From the NCBI RefSeq assembly GCF_002506585.1, contig NZ_DAXW01000012.1:135647-199646 (forward strand): a stretch of DNA of 64,000 nt, in the 5' to 3' direction. Below are positions 42,180-50,320 of the stretch, piece after piece. The DNA is from Methanoculleus sp. UBA430. Lineage in GTDB: Archaea > Halobacteriota > Methanomicrobia > Methanomicrobiales > Methanoculleaceae. Position numbers and translations under genes: made by a program. Positions within the stretch are counted from its first letter, which is position 1; each line of letters starts with the position of its first letter. The notes under the pieces were generated by a model. That model was not told where the DNA came from, made no database searches, and saw only the letters and a program-made list of their open reading frames with translations.

Positions 42180-43010
42180 CTAGGAAAGGACGATATCCAC
42201 GCCGTAGGTGCGCGAGGGGGTCTCTCGATGGATGCGCCAGGCATCCTCTTCGGTGATGAGCCCTTCTTCAAGATACCGGCGCGTGAACCGCGGGACCGAT
42301 TTCGGCCCGATGACCGCGCCGGGCCGGGAGTTCTCGTCCATGTAGTCGCTCTCCATCGTGAACCGCCGGCCTGCCCGCGCAAGCGCGGGGATATCCTCGT
42401 GCCGCGCGATGAAGGAGGGCATCAGTGGGGTGTCGGGCGTCGCGAAGTGTTTGACGACCCGTTCGACCGGGATTCCCGCTTGAGCGGCCATCGTGACGAC
42501 GTCGGTGCAAGGACCGCTCTCGGCGTGGAGCTGGACGGCGCAGCCGCAGTCGGCGCCGAGTTCGAGCGAATGAAAGAGGACCGCGTTCGAGGCGGCAAGC
42601 ACCTCAGGCGCGACCTCGTAGTGGGGCCGGCCGCTTTTGAGGGCGACGGCCCGCCCGTCCTCGACGTAGCGGGCCGCGAGGTCGAGCCCGGCCATCATGA
42701 CGCCGGCGGCCGCTTCAAGGCTCATCCGCTCCACGAGGTGGCCTATCTCCGCCGGGTGGACGCCGAGGACCGGGTAGACGACGAGCCCGGCCTCGCGGAC
42801 CATCTCCGCCACCCGGAGCGTGGCATCGAAGACCTCCCGGTAATCCTCGCCTGATGAGGGCTCGACCCCGAGTGACCAGGAGGGCTTCGCGACCAGGAAG
42901 ATGTGCGTCCCCCCGCTGCGGCGGAAGTCCTTCGCGGCCTCGATCCCCCGGCCGTTTTGCGGGTCGATGTGGATGTGGTCGTCAGTGATCGGTATCGCGG
43001 GAGGTTTCAT
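42180..43010 (-). CDS. TatD-related metal-dependent hydrolase
   Basis: 276 residues. Amidohydrolase-like TIM barrel: ITDDHIHIDP (H-x-H metal site), YPVLGVHPAEIGHLVERM, SGRPHYEV, QLHAESGP, VVKHFATPD, and RFTMESDYMDENSRPG with the final Asp. TatD proteins are nucleases or hydrolases with two metal ions; archaeal members of this subgroup have unknown substrates. The start overlaps mptD by 29 bases. Cytoplasmic, complete. Confidence 0.88.
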   Translation of the reverse strand: MKPPAIPITDDHIHIDPQNGRGIEAAKDFRRSGGTHIFLVAKPSWSLGVEPSSGEDYREVFDATLRVAEMVREAGLVVYPVLGVHPAEIGHLVERMSLEAAAGVMMAGLDLAARYVEDGRAVALKSGRPHYEVAPEVLAASNAVLFHSLELGADCGCAVQLHAESGPCTDVVTMAAQAGIPVERVVKHFATPDTPLMPSFIARHEDIPALARAGRRFTMESDYMDENSRPGAVIGPKSVPRFTRRYLEEGLITEEDAWRIHRETPSRTYGVDIVLS

Positions 43011-43335
43011 GGTACTCGACGATCTCCATCATGGGGTAATCGTCCTCGAGGTGCAGCCGGGCCCGGCAGACGGTCGCCCCGACCTCGGTCGTGATCTCGG
43101 CATCGAACATCTTCCCGGCAAGTTCCGAGTAGCCGAACCGGTTCGAGACCATCATGTCGCGGTTCAGCCGGACGCGGATATCCGTCACGTAGGGCTGGAG
43201 GCCGACGGCCTGCTCGATGGCGGCTTCGACGGTCGCGGCGGTCTCGCGGGCGATGGGGGTCCCGACGAACTGGTGGTAGAGAGCGCCGAGCTTAATCCCG
43301 GCTTCGAACGCCGCTTTCTCGCGGTCGGTGATCAT
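42982..43335 (-). CDS. mptD: Dihydroneopterin aldolase, archaeal type
   Basis: 117 residues from the ATG at 43335. It converts 7,8-dihydroneopterin to 6-hydroxymethyl-dihydropterin in methanopterin synthesis. The archaeal family is recognised from EKAAFEAGIKLGALYHQFVG, IARETAATVEAAIEQAV, NRFGYSELAGKMFDAEI and the end RLHLEDDYPMMEIVEY. Methanopterin is the C1 carrier of methanogenesis, so this supports a methanogen. First gene of the ten-gene operon reaching 35551. Confidence 0.9.
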   Translation of the reverse strand: MITDREKAAFEAGIKLGALYHQFVGTPIARETAATVEAAIEQAVGLQPYVTDIRVRLNRDMMVSNRFGYSELAGKMFDAEITTEVGATVCRARLHLEDDYPMMEIVEYHETSRDTDH

Positions 43336-43455
43336 GGTTAGTAGATTTGGGGTGCGGGAGTAAGAAGGTGCGCCCCCCCCGGAGGAGAGTATGATGAGAG
43401 GGTTTCGTTTTGTGGTTCGGGGACTCCCGAATCTGCGCAAGAGTGGTGATATGGT

Positions 43456-43537
43456 CTCACGCGAAGCCGCGAAGAACGCGAAGACTAGCAGAGAGTTGAT
43501 ATTACTCCCCTTCGCGACTTTCGCGGCTTCGCGTGAG
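43456..43537. repeat. REP-like imperfect inverted repeat
   Basis: Arms 43456-43483 and 43510-43537 are inverted repeats, 25 of 28 bases pairing, with a 26-base loop. The outer 18 bases (CTCACGCGAAGCCGCGAA) pair perfectly. The sequence, with its repeated CGCGAAG words, is of a type found dispersed in many prokaryotic genomes. The gap 43336-43607 holds no real gene; the small open frame there (SREAAKNAKTS, FATFAASRES) is translated repeat. Confidence 0.85.
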
Positions 43538-43607
43538 TCAGCAGGATATGGAGAGATCCAGGAGAGGAGCGGGCAGCATGAAACAAGTCGTCGATAACCG
43601 CACGACG

Positions 43608-43829
43608 TTAGACTTGGATGCCGACTTCGGCAACGAAGGTCTCCATGATGTCGTCGTTCTCGAACGCGTCGTCCCCGAAGGTTTCTATGTGAAACTGTAT
43701 GGCAGACTTCACTTCGGCAAGTGCTTCTTCGTAGGTGTCCCCCTCTGCGACGACAGTGCCTTTCAGACCCAGGGGGTAGGCGACATAGCCGTCCGGGTGC
43801 TTCTCGACGATGATCTTTAAGGTCTTCAT
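43608..43829 (-). CDS. Orphan HicB-like protein
   Basis: 73 residues. MKTLKIIVEKHPDGYVAYPL, KGTVVAEGDTYEEALAEVKS and the helix AIQFHIETFGDD follow the HicB partial RNase-H fold pattern (strand, GxTxEEAxxxVxxAI). No HicA-like gene is adjacent on either side; the REP-like repeat lies immediately downstream where hicA would be expected. It may be a lone antitoxin left after loss of its toxin, or a solitary regulator. Lacks a DNA-binding tail. Confidence 0.8.
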   Translation of the reverse strand: MKTLKIIVEKHPDGYVAYPLGLKGTVVAEGDTYEEALAEVKSAIQFHIETFGDDAFENDDIMETFVAEVGIQV

Positions 43830-43943
43830 GGATTCATCCCCCCTCTATTCGATCTGAGCAGGGGCGATCAGGGTGATATTTGACCTGTCCGGCGATATAC
43901 TTTAGCCCGATTTCTCCGGGTTCGTTCCGGGCATGCCCCGGCT

Positions 43944-44519
43944 TCATTCCGCGTTACCCCCGCCCCCGGAGTTCGGGCGGCGGAGGAAGATGACCACCCG
44001 AAGAATAGCGTAGAAGATGGTAGCGACCAGTACGCACTCGAGGTAGAACCCGAGGAGCGTGAACCCGGAAAACACCAGACTGTATGCTAATGTGCCTTCC
44101 GCGAGCGGCAGGACGTTCATGATGCCGTCGAAGAACCACCCGAGAAGCGGCAGCCTGTCCGCGAGCAGCGGGGGCTCGCCTTTCCAGCGGTGCGGGGTTA
44201 CGAACAGAGCGATTACAAGCGGAGCCGTTGCTGCGACGGTAACGAGCATCGTCTGTATTCGCCCGTGAAACGAGAGGACGCCTGCAACAAGCGGGAACGG
44301 CGTGGCGGCCCCCGCAATTGCAAGGGTCAGGATCACCAGAAAGAGGGTGAGGAGGGCAAAGAGCGGTACGGGCTCTGGATGACCTGAGGCGATGCTGGCG
44401 ACAACGACCCAGACGGCCCACGCGATGACCGCTACGAGCGGTGGGATTGCGAAGCGCAACCGGCTTTGAGAGAGGTGTTCGTAGAGGCGGTGGAAGTTTG
44501 CGGAGAGTGAGAGCCTCAT
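43944..44519 (-). CDS. Four-to-five-helix membrane protein, unknown
   Basis: 191 residues from the ATG at 44519 (MRLSLSANFHRLYEHL), overlapping nothing but lying four bases after the previous stop and directly after GGGGTGATC. Hydrophobic segments are near 25-45, 52-75, 82-105 and 140-180. The ends are basic. Family not recognised. It follows another small membrane protein gene in the same direction and probably shares its promoter, which lies in a short copy of the dispersed repeat. Confidence 0.7.
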   Translation of the reverse strand: MRLSLSANFHRLYEHLSQSRLRFAIPPLVAVIAWAVWVVVASIASGHPEPVPLFALLTLFLVILTLAIAGAATPFPLVAGVLSFHGRIQTMLVTVAATAPLVIALFVTPHRWKGEPPLLADRLPLLGWFFDGIMNVLPLAEGTLAYSLVFSGFTLLGFYLECVLVATIFYAILRVVIFLRRPNSGGGGNAE

Positions 44520-44523
44520 CAGA

Positions 44524-44955
44524 TCACCCCTGCTCCATGTTCGGGTGAGGCTTTCTCCGTGTTGCGCTCCAGTCCCATGCCAGATATAGAACGAGGATCG
44601 TAAGAAGACCACCCACCCCGTTGACCTGATAGGGAAGGGCGTAGCCTCCAAGATACAATATCCCGAGAACGGGGAACCACAGCAAAAAGCCCAGGAGGTT
44701 GCTCTTAAGTCCGATCACGCTGCGAACGGCCTCGATGCCGCCCAGTTCCCGGCGGTATATCTGGTGGTCCCCGATCATTACGACGAACGGGATGAGGCCA
44801 AGGGTAAGCCAGGCGGTGAATGGGTTTTGCGTGAATACCTGGCGCGGAAAGAGGGCGCCTTGAACGAAGAGCAACAGAGCAATCCAGATGATGACCAGCA
44901 GAAGCCCGAATATGAATCCAGGTTCTTTATCGTATTTATCTGGGCCCGGCTCCAT
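44524..44955 (-). CDS. Four-helix membrane protein, unknown
   Basis: 143 residues with hydrophobic segments at about 13-33, 46-62, 83-105 and 110-127, and charged ends (MEPGPDKYDKEPG, RRKPHPNMEQG). It heads a two-gene unit. A strong TATA box (AATTTATAAATAAACC, near 44977-44993) lies about 25 bases upstream, inside the short repeat copy. Family not recognised. Confidence 0.7.
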   Translation of the reverse strand: MEPGPDKYDKEPGFIFGLLLVIIWIALLLFVQGALFPRQVFTQNPFTAWLTLGLIPFVVMIGDHQIYRRELGGIEAVRSVIGLKSNLLGFLLWFPVLGILYLGGYALPYQVNGVGGLLTILVLYLAWDWSATRRKPHPNMEQG

Positions 44956-44976
44956 CGTACAAGAGCCTCGACGCAG

Positions 44977-45050
44977 GTTTATTTATAAATTCTGTCCCTT
45001 CCCTCTACACGTCCGTCGGCTGTTCGCAAAAGCGGGACGATCGATCCTGC
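44977..45050 (-). repeat. Short third copy of the promoter-bearing dispersed repeat
   Basis: On the minus strand this stretch shares GACGTGTAGAG, the preceding CAGCCGACG block and the GGACAGAA before the TATA box with the long copies at 46297 and 50009. It supplies the promoter of the gene at 44955. The rest of the 347-base gap up to 45302 shows only an 81-codon frame (45005-45250) that ends in the same repeat-derived residues FCEQPTDV; it is not counted as a gene. Confidence 0.6.
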
Positions 45051-45302
45051 CCTGGGGGCCGTGGGCGGGGAAGAGAGACTTTTTCATGGCGAGGCAAGCC
45101 TATCCACAGTCGGCGATTCAGATACAGGCGAGCATCGTCCGGGTAAATGGGGTTTGCGGAGAGAGTGCCTTGCCGGATTATCGTACCCCCGCTCTGCGTT
45201 CGCGTGAGGATTTCTTCGCATTGCACTTCTTTTCCACAAAAGGTAAACAACGGCTATGGTAAGGAGACCCCCAATCCGTTTAACATAGCGGCTCCTCCGC
45301 CG

Positions 45303-45611
45303 TCACAACAGCGACGGCCGTTCATAATAGGTCTCCAGGAACGTCATAACAGCTAAAAGAGCAGAGGTTATGATCACGTACAAACGTATAGTGCGAGGGC
45401 TGAGACCTGCAGCGGCAAATTTGGCGGTGACGAAACGTGAGAGCATGACCAGGAGGACTAGGGGGATTACGGCCAGCCCAAGCAATATCGATGATAACAG
45501 GTGCGCCGGATCTATGTATTCCGGATACCTGATCAGAGCGCCGAACCGGATGATCGTAGCGGCTATAAAAAGGGTCAAAAAGGTAAAAAAGAGTTTGAAC
45601 GATCTCAGCAT
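45303..45611 (-). CDS. Small three-helix membrane protein, unknown
   Basis: 102 residues from the ATG at 45611 (MLRSFKLFFTFLTLFI); a GTG four codons earlier is possible. Three hydrophobic segments (about 5-25, 38-60, 76-95). It lies about 34 bases downstream of the next membrane gene and is probably its operon partner. Family not recognised. Confidence 0.65.
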   Translation of the reverse strand: MLRSFKLFFTFLTLFIAATIIRFGALIRYPEYIDPAHLLSSILLGLAVIPLVLLVMLSRFVTAKFAAAGLSPRTIRLYVIITSALLAVMTFLETYYERPSLL

Positions 45612-45645
45612 AAGACATCCCACTCCGCAGCCCCTCTCTCAACCA

Positions 45646-46269
45646 TCAATCCGTTCCCTCCGGTGTGCGTCGCCTTTCCCAGACATAGTGGATGGGAAAA
45701 GCAACGATACCAACAAGCGCGATCCCCCGGAGAAGGGGAAGGACGGGATGCCCCAGTGCCAGGTGGCGCAGAAGAACGATCCCGGCTGCTCCGAGGTAGA
45801 AGACAACTCCTTGCGTGAAAGTGACGCGGCGCTCGCCGCCATCGGTGAAGATGATGCGCGTCAGGAGCAGGGCGACGATGAGAAGGACAGGGAGCCAGAG
45901 GATCTGGTTGATGGAATATGCAAGGGACGCGTAGAGGTAGATCAGGAAGACCGTGACGAGAAGGGCGGCATCGATCACCTTCTCGACGATGCCTCTTCTC
46001 CGTGCCGTCTTCCTTTCTTCGTGCTTCCCCAGTCGAAGCGCATGGCGAAGGATATTCGCTGGACTGGGGTCGTTCAGGCCTTCTTTTCGTCTATACCACA
46101 CCATAACGCAGGCGACTACTGCAGCGATCGTCAATGGCAGGGGTAAGAGCAAAAACGATGGCAATGGGAGGTAGTCTGTTGTGATGATGAAAGCGGTGAC
46201 GATAAGCGAGACCCCAAAGGTTGCAACTGAACGCCACAACTCTTCTTTGGCAATAGTATCAATCTTCAT
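45646..46269 (-). CDS. Membrane protein, unknown, with a duplicated fragment nearby
   Basis: 207 residues. Hydrophobic segments near 15-32, 38-60, 97-120, 122-137, 150-166 and 175-195, with a charged loop (RRKEGLNDPSP to KTARRRGIVEK) between the second and third. The C-terminus is PLLRGIALVGIV to RRRTPEGTD. A degenerate copy of this C-terminal end lies at 46640-46755. The start is only seven bases after a 16-codon remnant ORF that brings the promoter and ribosome-binding site of a different gene family, so expression is probably driven by a captured promoter. Confidence 0.72.
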   Translation of the reverse strand: MKIDTIAKEELWRSVATFGVSLIVTAFIITTDYLPLPSFLLLPLPLTIAAVVACVMVWYRRKEGLNDPSPANILRHALRLGKHEERKTARRRGIVEKVIDAALLVTVFLIYLYASLAYSINQILWLPVLLIVALLLTRIIFTDGGERRVTFTQGVVFYLGAAGIVLLRHLALGHPVLPLLRGIALVGIVAFPIHYVWERRRTPEGTD

Positions 46270-46276
46270 GCGTACA

Positions 46277-46327
46277 TCACCGAAGCATCATCGGGGAGAG
46301 AGCCCGCGTTCCGATATTCCCGTTCAT
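46277..46327 (-). pseudogene. 16-codon 5' remnant of a PGF-type surface protein gene
   Basis: The frame MNGNIGTRALSPMM then LR and stop matches the start of the intact gene at 50039 (MNGTIGMRALSMLF). Its ribosome-binding site GGAGGAG is kept. It lies inside the long repeat copy 46297-46604 and ends seven bases before the membrane-protein start at 46269, so it may now serve as a leader ORF. Confidence 0.65.
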
Positions 46328-46604
46328 TTGCTCTCCTCCTGTAGTTCCCGGAGGCAAAAAAGGCTCAACCCTAAGTACATAGAATGCGAACCGCTCTTTC
46401 GCCTTCGGGTAGTGGGGAGCTCGCCCGATCTTGGACGGATGGGGTGAGCCTCCGCCGTTTTGCGAGCGCGTTCCGGGCATCCGCACAATGACCTGGATGT
46501 GTGGACATTTATGTTTTCTGTCCTATTTCTTTACACGTCCGTCGGCTGTTTGCAGAAGTGAGGAGATCCATCCCGCCCTGTGGGATGCGGATACAGGAGA
46601 GAGG
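46297..46604 (-). repeat. Long copy A of the promoter-bearing dispersed repeat
   Basis: About 308 bases align with copy B at 50009-50320. Best-conserved blocks are CCTTCGGGTAGTGGGG, GGTGAGCCTCCGC, GACATTTATGTTTTCTGTCC and GATCCATCCCGCCCTG with the following ATGCGGATACAGGAG. The middle is more diverged. It includes the upstream region and first codons of a surface protein gene. Confidence 0.8.
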
Positions 46605-46639
46605 TCGTTCTCGCGGCGGGATTGGATCGGTCATCGGTC

Positions 46640-46755
46640 CGTTCTCTTCGGCGTGCGCCGCCGCTCCCTGATGGAGAGGAGGGGAAAACGATGCCGACGA
46701 GCGCGATTGCCCGGAGGAGGGGAGAACGGGGTACCCCGGGTGCTAGGTAGTTCTT
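46640..46755 (-). pseudogene. Degenerate copy of the 3' end of the 45646 membrane protein gene
   Basis: On the minus strand the sequence encodes PLLRAIALVGIVFP and, after small deletions, a tail RRRERTD, matching PLLRGIALVGIVAFP and RRRTPEGTD of the intact gene. The DNA match also covers the preceding block before PLLR. The upstream part is lost. Together with copy A it fills most of the 634-base gap 46270-46903; the remainder (46756-46903) shows nothing. Confidence 0.7.
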
Positions 46756-46903
46756 CTTCCTTCTCGACAGGGTGCTCAAGCCGGAGCAGGACGATGGATA
46801 CGGGAAGTGATCCGGTTCTGCCGGTGGAAGTCCGCCGCGATGAGAGGCTTTCCTGCCGGCCGCAATCGATCGAGTAATGCGTACTATGCGCCAGGCCCGT
46901 CGC

Positions 46904-48925
46904 TCATGATACCCGGTACACGATTGTAGGTCCCGACCAGTATACCGGCTCGACTTCCCCGCACTCCGCAAGCGTTTTCAGGCCGCTCCCGTACTTCACC
47001 CGCTCCGTCTCTCCGACGAAGATGTAGCGTACATTGTACTTCGCAAAGAGCGCTTTCGGGTTCTCCGTGTACATTCGGTCGACGTCCAGAGACCGTCGCT
47101 CGATCTCTTCCCATCCCCGCCCCCACATTACTTCGTGGGTACGCCACCCGATAACCGTGGGAAGCCCCGTGAAAGCCGATACCCGCGACGAGTAGGTGTA
47201 CGCGTCCCCGGGGGCTTCCAGGACCACATCTCCGCTCTTCGCCGTCTCTCCAAGCCAGCAGAGTGCGGCATAGTCGTCGGGTTTCTGCTCTTTGAGCCAT
47301 GCTGCCCCGTCAAACGTCAGCGTTCCGGTGCCACCCATGTATCCTGCGCCGGGCATGGCTATGAGCGATCCAACCGGATGAATAGCAGCAACAGCTATCA
47401 GGACGACCGCTCCCGCCACCAGAACCCTGCTTCGTATCCGGGAGAGGAAGTACGCCGACGCCACCCCCAGGAACACCCACGCCTGAAGATACAACTTCAT
47501 CACGGTGTTCAGGCGCTCAAACGGCTGGCCGTAGGCATCGTTGATGAAGAAGACCTCGCAGAAAACAATCATCAGCAGGGCGATACCGGCGAGCATGGCC
47601 GGGTACTCGTCGTTAAACCATGCACGATAGAAGAACGGGAGGGCGAGAAGCGGCAGTACCGCCAGCGGAAAGTTCAGTGAGCAGGCGACGAGCGCAACGC
47701 CGACGACCACGGCCGCCGCGAAGATATCTTTTCTGGAAAATGTATGCAGGTCGATCAGGTATGCAAGCGCCATGAAGGCAAAGACAGCGAATATGAGAAG
47801 GAAACCGGTCATATCCGTTCTCTGGCCGGGATCGACGACGCCGACCAGCCCCGTGAGCAGTGATGCTGCGAAGATGCAGCCCGCGAGCCCGATGACGAAG
47901 AGAAATGCTTTCTTCTTTGTCGCGACATAGGCCGTCCCGGCACAGAGGAAGAGACTGGCGGGAAGGCTCCAGGCATTCACGCCGACGAGGAATGCGGCGG
48001 TGACGAGAGCTGTTGCGAAGGTCGCCCACGAGAAGTTTCTGGAGAATGCGAGGCACAGCCCGACGAGGGCCAGCTGGAAAGGAATCGATACGAAATGGGC
48101 GTGCAGGTCTCCCTGGAGAAAGGTATAGAACGGGTAAAAGGTGATCGTATGGGGAATCACGCCTGTCGCGGCCGTGAAGTCGAAGGAGGAGAGCCATTCA
48201 GGGAGCGATCCTGAGAATGTGTGGAACTGGAGGATATCCGTTCCGCTCACATACGCCAGCAGGTGTACAAACCCTGCCGGAAAACCGGAAACCATGGTGA
48301 GAAACGCTGCAACGAACCCGTACAGGTACCGCTCGGTCAGGTTGAGCCCGATGCCGAATGCCGTCTGCACGCCCATGGCAAAGAAGGCGGCAACGGCAAT
48401 ATTGTAGCCGACGGCAGCCTGCACCCCGGAGAGCGCGATAAGGACGGCGGCGGTCAGGTGTCCAAAGTAGTAGTAGGTCAGGCTCATGCCCGCGGACCAG
48501 GGATCGGCGGGCGGCAGGAAATCGGTCCGCAACAGGGACTGGAGAAACGCCGCATCCATGAAGTCTTCGGAGTACCCGAAGTAGATCTCCGGTTTCTGCA
48601 TGAGGAAGAGTGCCGCGAGAAGAAACGTCGCGACGAACAGTCCTTCCTGCACCAGCAGTCCCCTCTCTATCTTCAGGTCGCGGCGGTGGTAGACGACGAG
48701 CGCGGCCAGAGCAATGAGGACGAACAGACCGATATATACGCCTGCGGCGAACGTGACCAGCCGGAGGGATGAGAGCAGCCAGGCAACGAGGGAGACGATG
48801 ACGATCCCGACCGGCCGGGCGAGCGAGTAGCCGGTGTCCCGCAGGTTCCCGGCCAGGGTCCGGACTATCGGAAACGAAAGGAGACCTATTACTTCGAGGA
48901 CTACGAAGAAGGCAAGCAGGTCCAT
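46904..48925 (-). CDS. DUF2298 polytopic membrane protein
   Basis: 673 residues from the ATG at 48925, after GGAGGCGTGACC. At least twelve hydrophobic segments are visible. The family core is seen as KPEIYFGYSEDFMDAAFLQS, DPWSAGMSLTYYYFGHLTAA (YYYFG motif), ITFYPFYTFLQGDLHAHFVS and FERLNTVMKLYLQAWVFLGV. These motifs define DUF2298, whose fold resembles GT-C glycosyltransferases; many members sit near surface-glycan genes. The soluble C-terminal 150 residues (YMGGTGTLTFDGAAWLKEQK onwards) are probably outside. The function is inferred only loosely. Confidence 0.88.
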   Translation of the reverse strand: MDLLAFFVVLEVIGLLSFPIVRTLAGNLRDTGYSLARPVGIVIVSLVAWLLSSLRLVTFAAGVYIGLFVLIALAALVVYHRRDLKIERGLLVQEGLFVATFLLAALFLMQKPEIYFGYSEDFMDAAFLQSLLRTDFLPPADPWSAGMSLTYYYFGHLTAAVLIALSGVQAAVGYNIAVAAFFAMGVQTAFGIGLNLTERYLYGFVAAFLTMVSGFPAGFVHLLAYVSGTDILQFHTFSGSLPEWLSSFDFTAATGVIPHTITFYPFYTFLQGDLHAHFVSIPFQLALVGLCLAFSRNFSWATFATALVTAAFLVGVNAWSLPASLFLCAGTAYVATKKKAFLFVIGLAGCIFAASLLTGLVGVVDPGQRTDMTGFLLIFAVFAFMALAYLIDLHTFSRKDIFAAAVVVGVALVACSLNFPLAVLPLLALPFFYRAWFNDEYPAMLAGIALLMIVFCEVFFINDAYGQPFERLNTVMKLYLQAWVFLGVASAYFLSRIRSRVLVAGAVVLIAVAAIHPVGSLIAMPGAGYMGGTGTLTFDGAAWLKEQKPDDYAALCWLGETAKSGDVVLEAPGDAYTYSSRVSAFTGLPTVIGWRTHEVMWGRGWEEIERRSLDVDRMYTENPKALFAKYNVRYIFVGETERVKYGSGLKTLAECGEVEPVYWSGPTIVYRVS

Positions 48926-48929
48926 CCGG

Positions 48930-49208
48930 TCACGCCTCCTTCCCCGCGAGACCCGACGGGGAGGCGGCACCCGGCATCTGCAGGTCGTTCTCCGTTTCGG
49001 GGGCTGCGCCAGCAGTTTGAATCATTTCGGGCAGGTACGCTTCGCCGGAAAGCAGCACCCGGTCGTACACTGTTCTCCCCGGTTCTCCCTTTTCCACTCT
49101 TGGTGGGATGCGTTCTGCCGTGATCTCACGTTCTACCGGTTTGGGGGGGACAGCCAGCGCCGGCGGAGACGGTGGAGTGGCGGTAGAGACACGATCTGCG
49201 GTGTCCAT
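48930..49208 (-). CDS. Small Pro-rich hydrophilic protein before DUF2298 gene
   Basis: 92 residues, no membrane segment. Rich in Pro, Glu and Ala (TPPSPPALAVPPKPVEREIT, AGAAPETENDL). It ends four bases before the DUF2298 start and shares its direction, so it is probably the first gene of that pair. Likely disordered. No family recognised; a spurious frame is possible, though codon use looks coding. Confidence 0.5.
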   Translation of the reverse strand: MDTADRVSTATPPSPPALAVPPKPVEREITAERIPPRVEKGEPGRTVYDRVLLSGEAYLPEMIQTAGAAPETENDLQMPGAASPSGLAGKEA

Positions 49209-49265
49209 CGTTTCGAATAATCTGTTAGGTTGGACGGGGCATCCTGCACAGGAACAAGCACGATA

Positions 49266-50039
49266 TCACTTTTTCTTGCCCTGAAGGACCAATAACGCTC
49301 CCAATATCCCGATAATACCTGCCTGCAGACAGAATCCCGGAACCTCCTTCCCGGATGGCTCCAGCTCCAGATCGAGCTCGTTCGTCAGGTTTTCAAAAAT
49401 TATCTCGCGCTGGAGGGGGAGGTAGCCCTCTTTCTGAACGATGATGGTCTGATCGTACCCGATTGCTTTTTCGATCAGATACCTGCCGTCTCTTCCCGTT
49501 GTGTTCGTCACCGAGAGGGGTTCGTCATCCAGCTCAAAGACCGATTCAAATCGCATGGATGCGTTGTGAATCGGGTTGCCTTCAGGGTCCGTCACCCTGC
49601 CCGAAACGTTGATCGCCCGCGGCGGAGGTATTCCGCTGTGGATGGTCACGTTCAGGCTTTTTTCGGCCCGGTTTCCGAGGTTGTCGGTCGCTATGACCGT
49701 GATCCTGTTCTCCCCTTTAGAGACCGGCACGGAGCACGCGAACGTCGTTTCGTTCCCGCACGAAACTTCCCCTATCTCGCTTTGAACAACCACGCTCCGT
49801 ATGCCGGATGGGGCATCGATCTTGCCGAGAACCGCAACGTGGGGCGGAACGACATCGATCCAGCCCTCAGCTCCGTCGGTCGGGGAGGTGACGGTGATGG
49901 TTATCGGCGCATCGATACCGGTGAGGGGTGCGTTCCCGCTATTTTCTTCACTCGCACTCACCACCGTCACGACGCCCATGCTCGCCAGCAGCACGGCGAA
50001 GAGCATGGAGAGTGCCCGCATTCCGATGGTTCCGTTCAT
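49266..50039 (-). CDS. Exported surface protein with PGF-type C-terminal anchor
   Basis: 257 residues. Signal peptide MNGTIGMRALSMLFAVLLAS then MGVVTVVSA. Residues 45-135 form an Ig-like domain (TVTSPTDGAEGWI, KGENRITVIATDNLGNRAEK), and 145-225 a carboxypeptidase-regulatory-like domain (VSGRVTDPEGNPIHNASM, RDGRYLIEKA, KEGYLPLQREI). The end VPGFCLQAGIIGILGALLVL then QGKKK is a PGF tripeptide, a hydrophobic helix and a basic tail, as in PGF-CTERM archaeosortase substrates. So it is probably processed and lipid-linked at the surface. The promoter lies in repeat copy B. Function unknown. Confidence 0.8.
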   Translation of the reverse strand: MNGTIGMRALSMLFAVLLASMGVVTVVSASEENSGNAPLTGIDAPITITVTSPTDGAEGWIDVVPPHVAVLGKIDAPSGIRSVVVQSEIGEVSCGNETTFACSVPVSKGENRITVIATDNLGNRAEKSLNVTIHSGIPPPRAINVSGRVTDPEGNPIHNASMRFESVFELDDEPLSVTNTTGRDGRYLIEKAIGYDQTIIVQKEGYLPLQREIIFENLTNELDLELEPSGKEVPGFCLQAGIIGILGALLVLQGKKK

Positions 50040-50320
50040 GAGTTTTTCCTCCTGTATATTACCGGAGGCAAAGGAGACACAATCCTAAAATACAAGGAGT
50101 GCAAACTTATCTCTTGCCTTCGGGTAGTGGGGGGTTCATCCGGCCTTGGACGGATTGGGTGAGCCTCCGCGGTTTTGCAAACGCTGTTTTGAACATCCGC
50201 ACAGTAACCTGAACGTTTGGACATTTATGTTTTCTGTCCTATTTCTCTACACGTCTATCGGTTGTTTGCAGAAGTGGGGCGATCCATCCCGCCCTGTGGG
50301 ATGCGGATACAGGAGAGAGG
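50009..50320 (-). repeat. Long copy B of the promoter-bearing dispersed repeat
   Basis: Aligns with copy A (46297-46604) over about 310 bases, from the first codons of the 50039 gene to GATGCGGATACAGGAGAGAGG. Contains AACATAAATG as candidate TATA box and, further upstream on the minus strand, a conserved open end reading FCKQPIDV then stop. The following 50321-50684 shows no gene or clear motif. Confidence 0.8.

Noticed and set aside
43391..43597. 68-codon frame with SREAAKNAKTS
   Set aside because: It is translation of the REP-like inverted repeat, not a gene.
45005..45250. 81-codon minus frame as a gene
   Set aside because: Its end is repeat-derived and the rest has no gene-like features; kept only as part of the gap description.
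46531..46971. 146-codon minus frame as a gene
   Set aside because: It is a patchwork of the degenerate membrane-gene fragment and repeat copy A, and overlaps the DUF2298 end.
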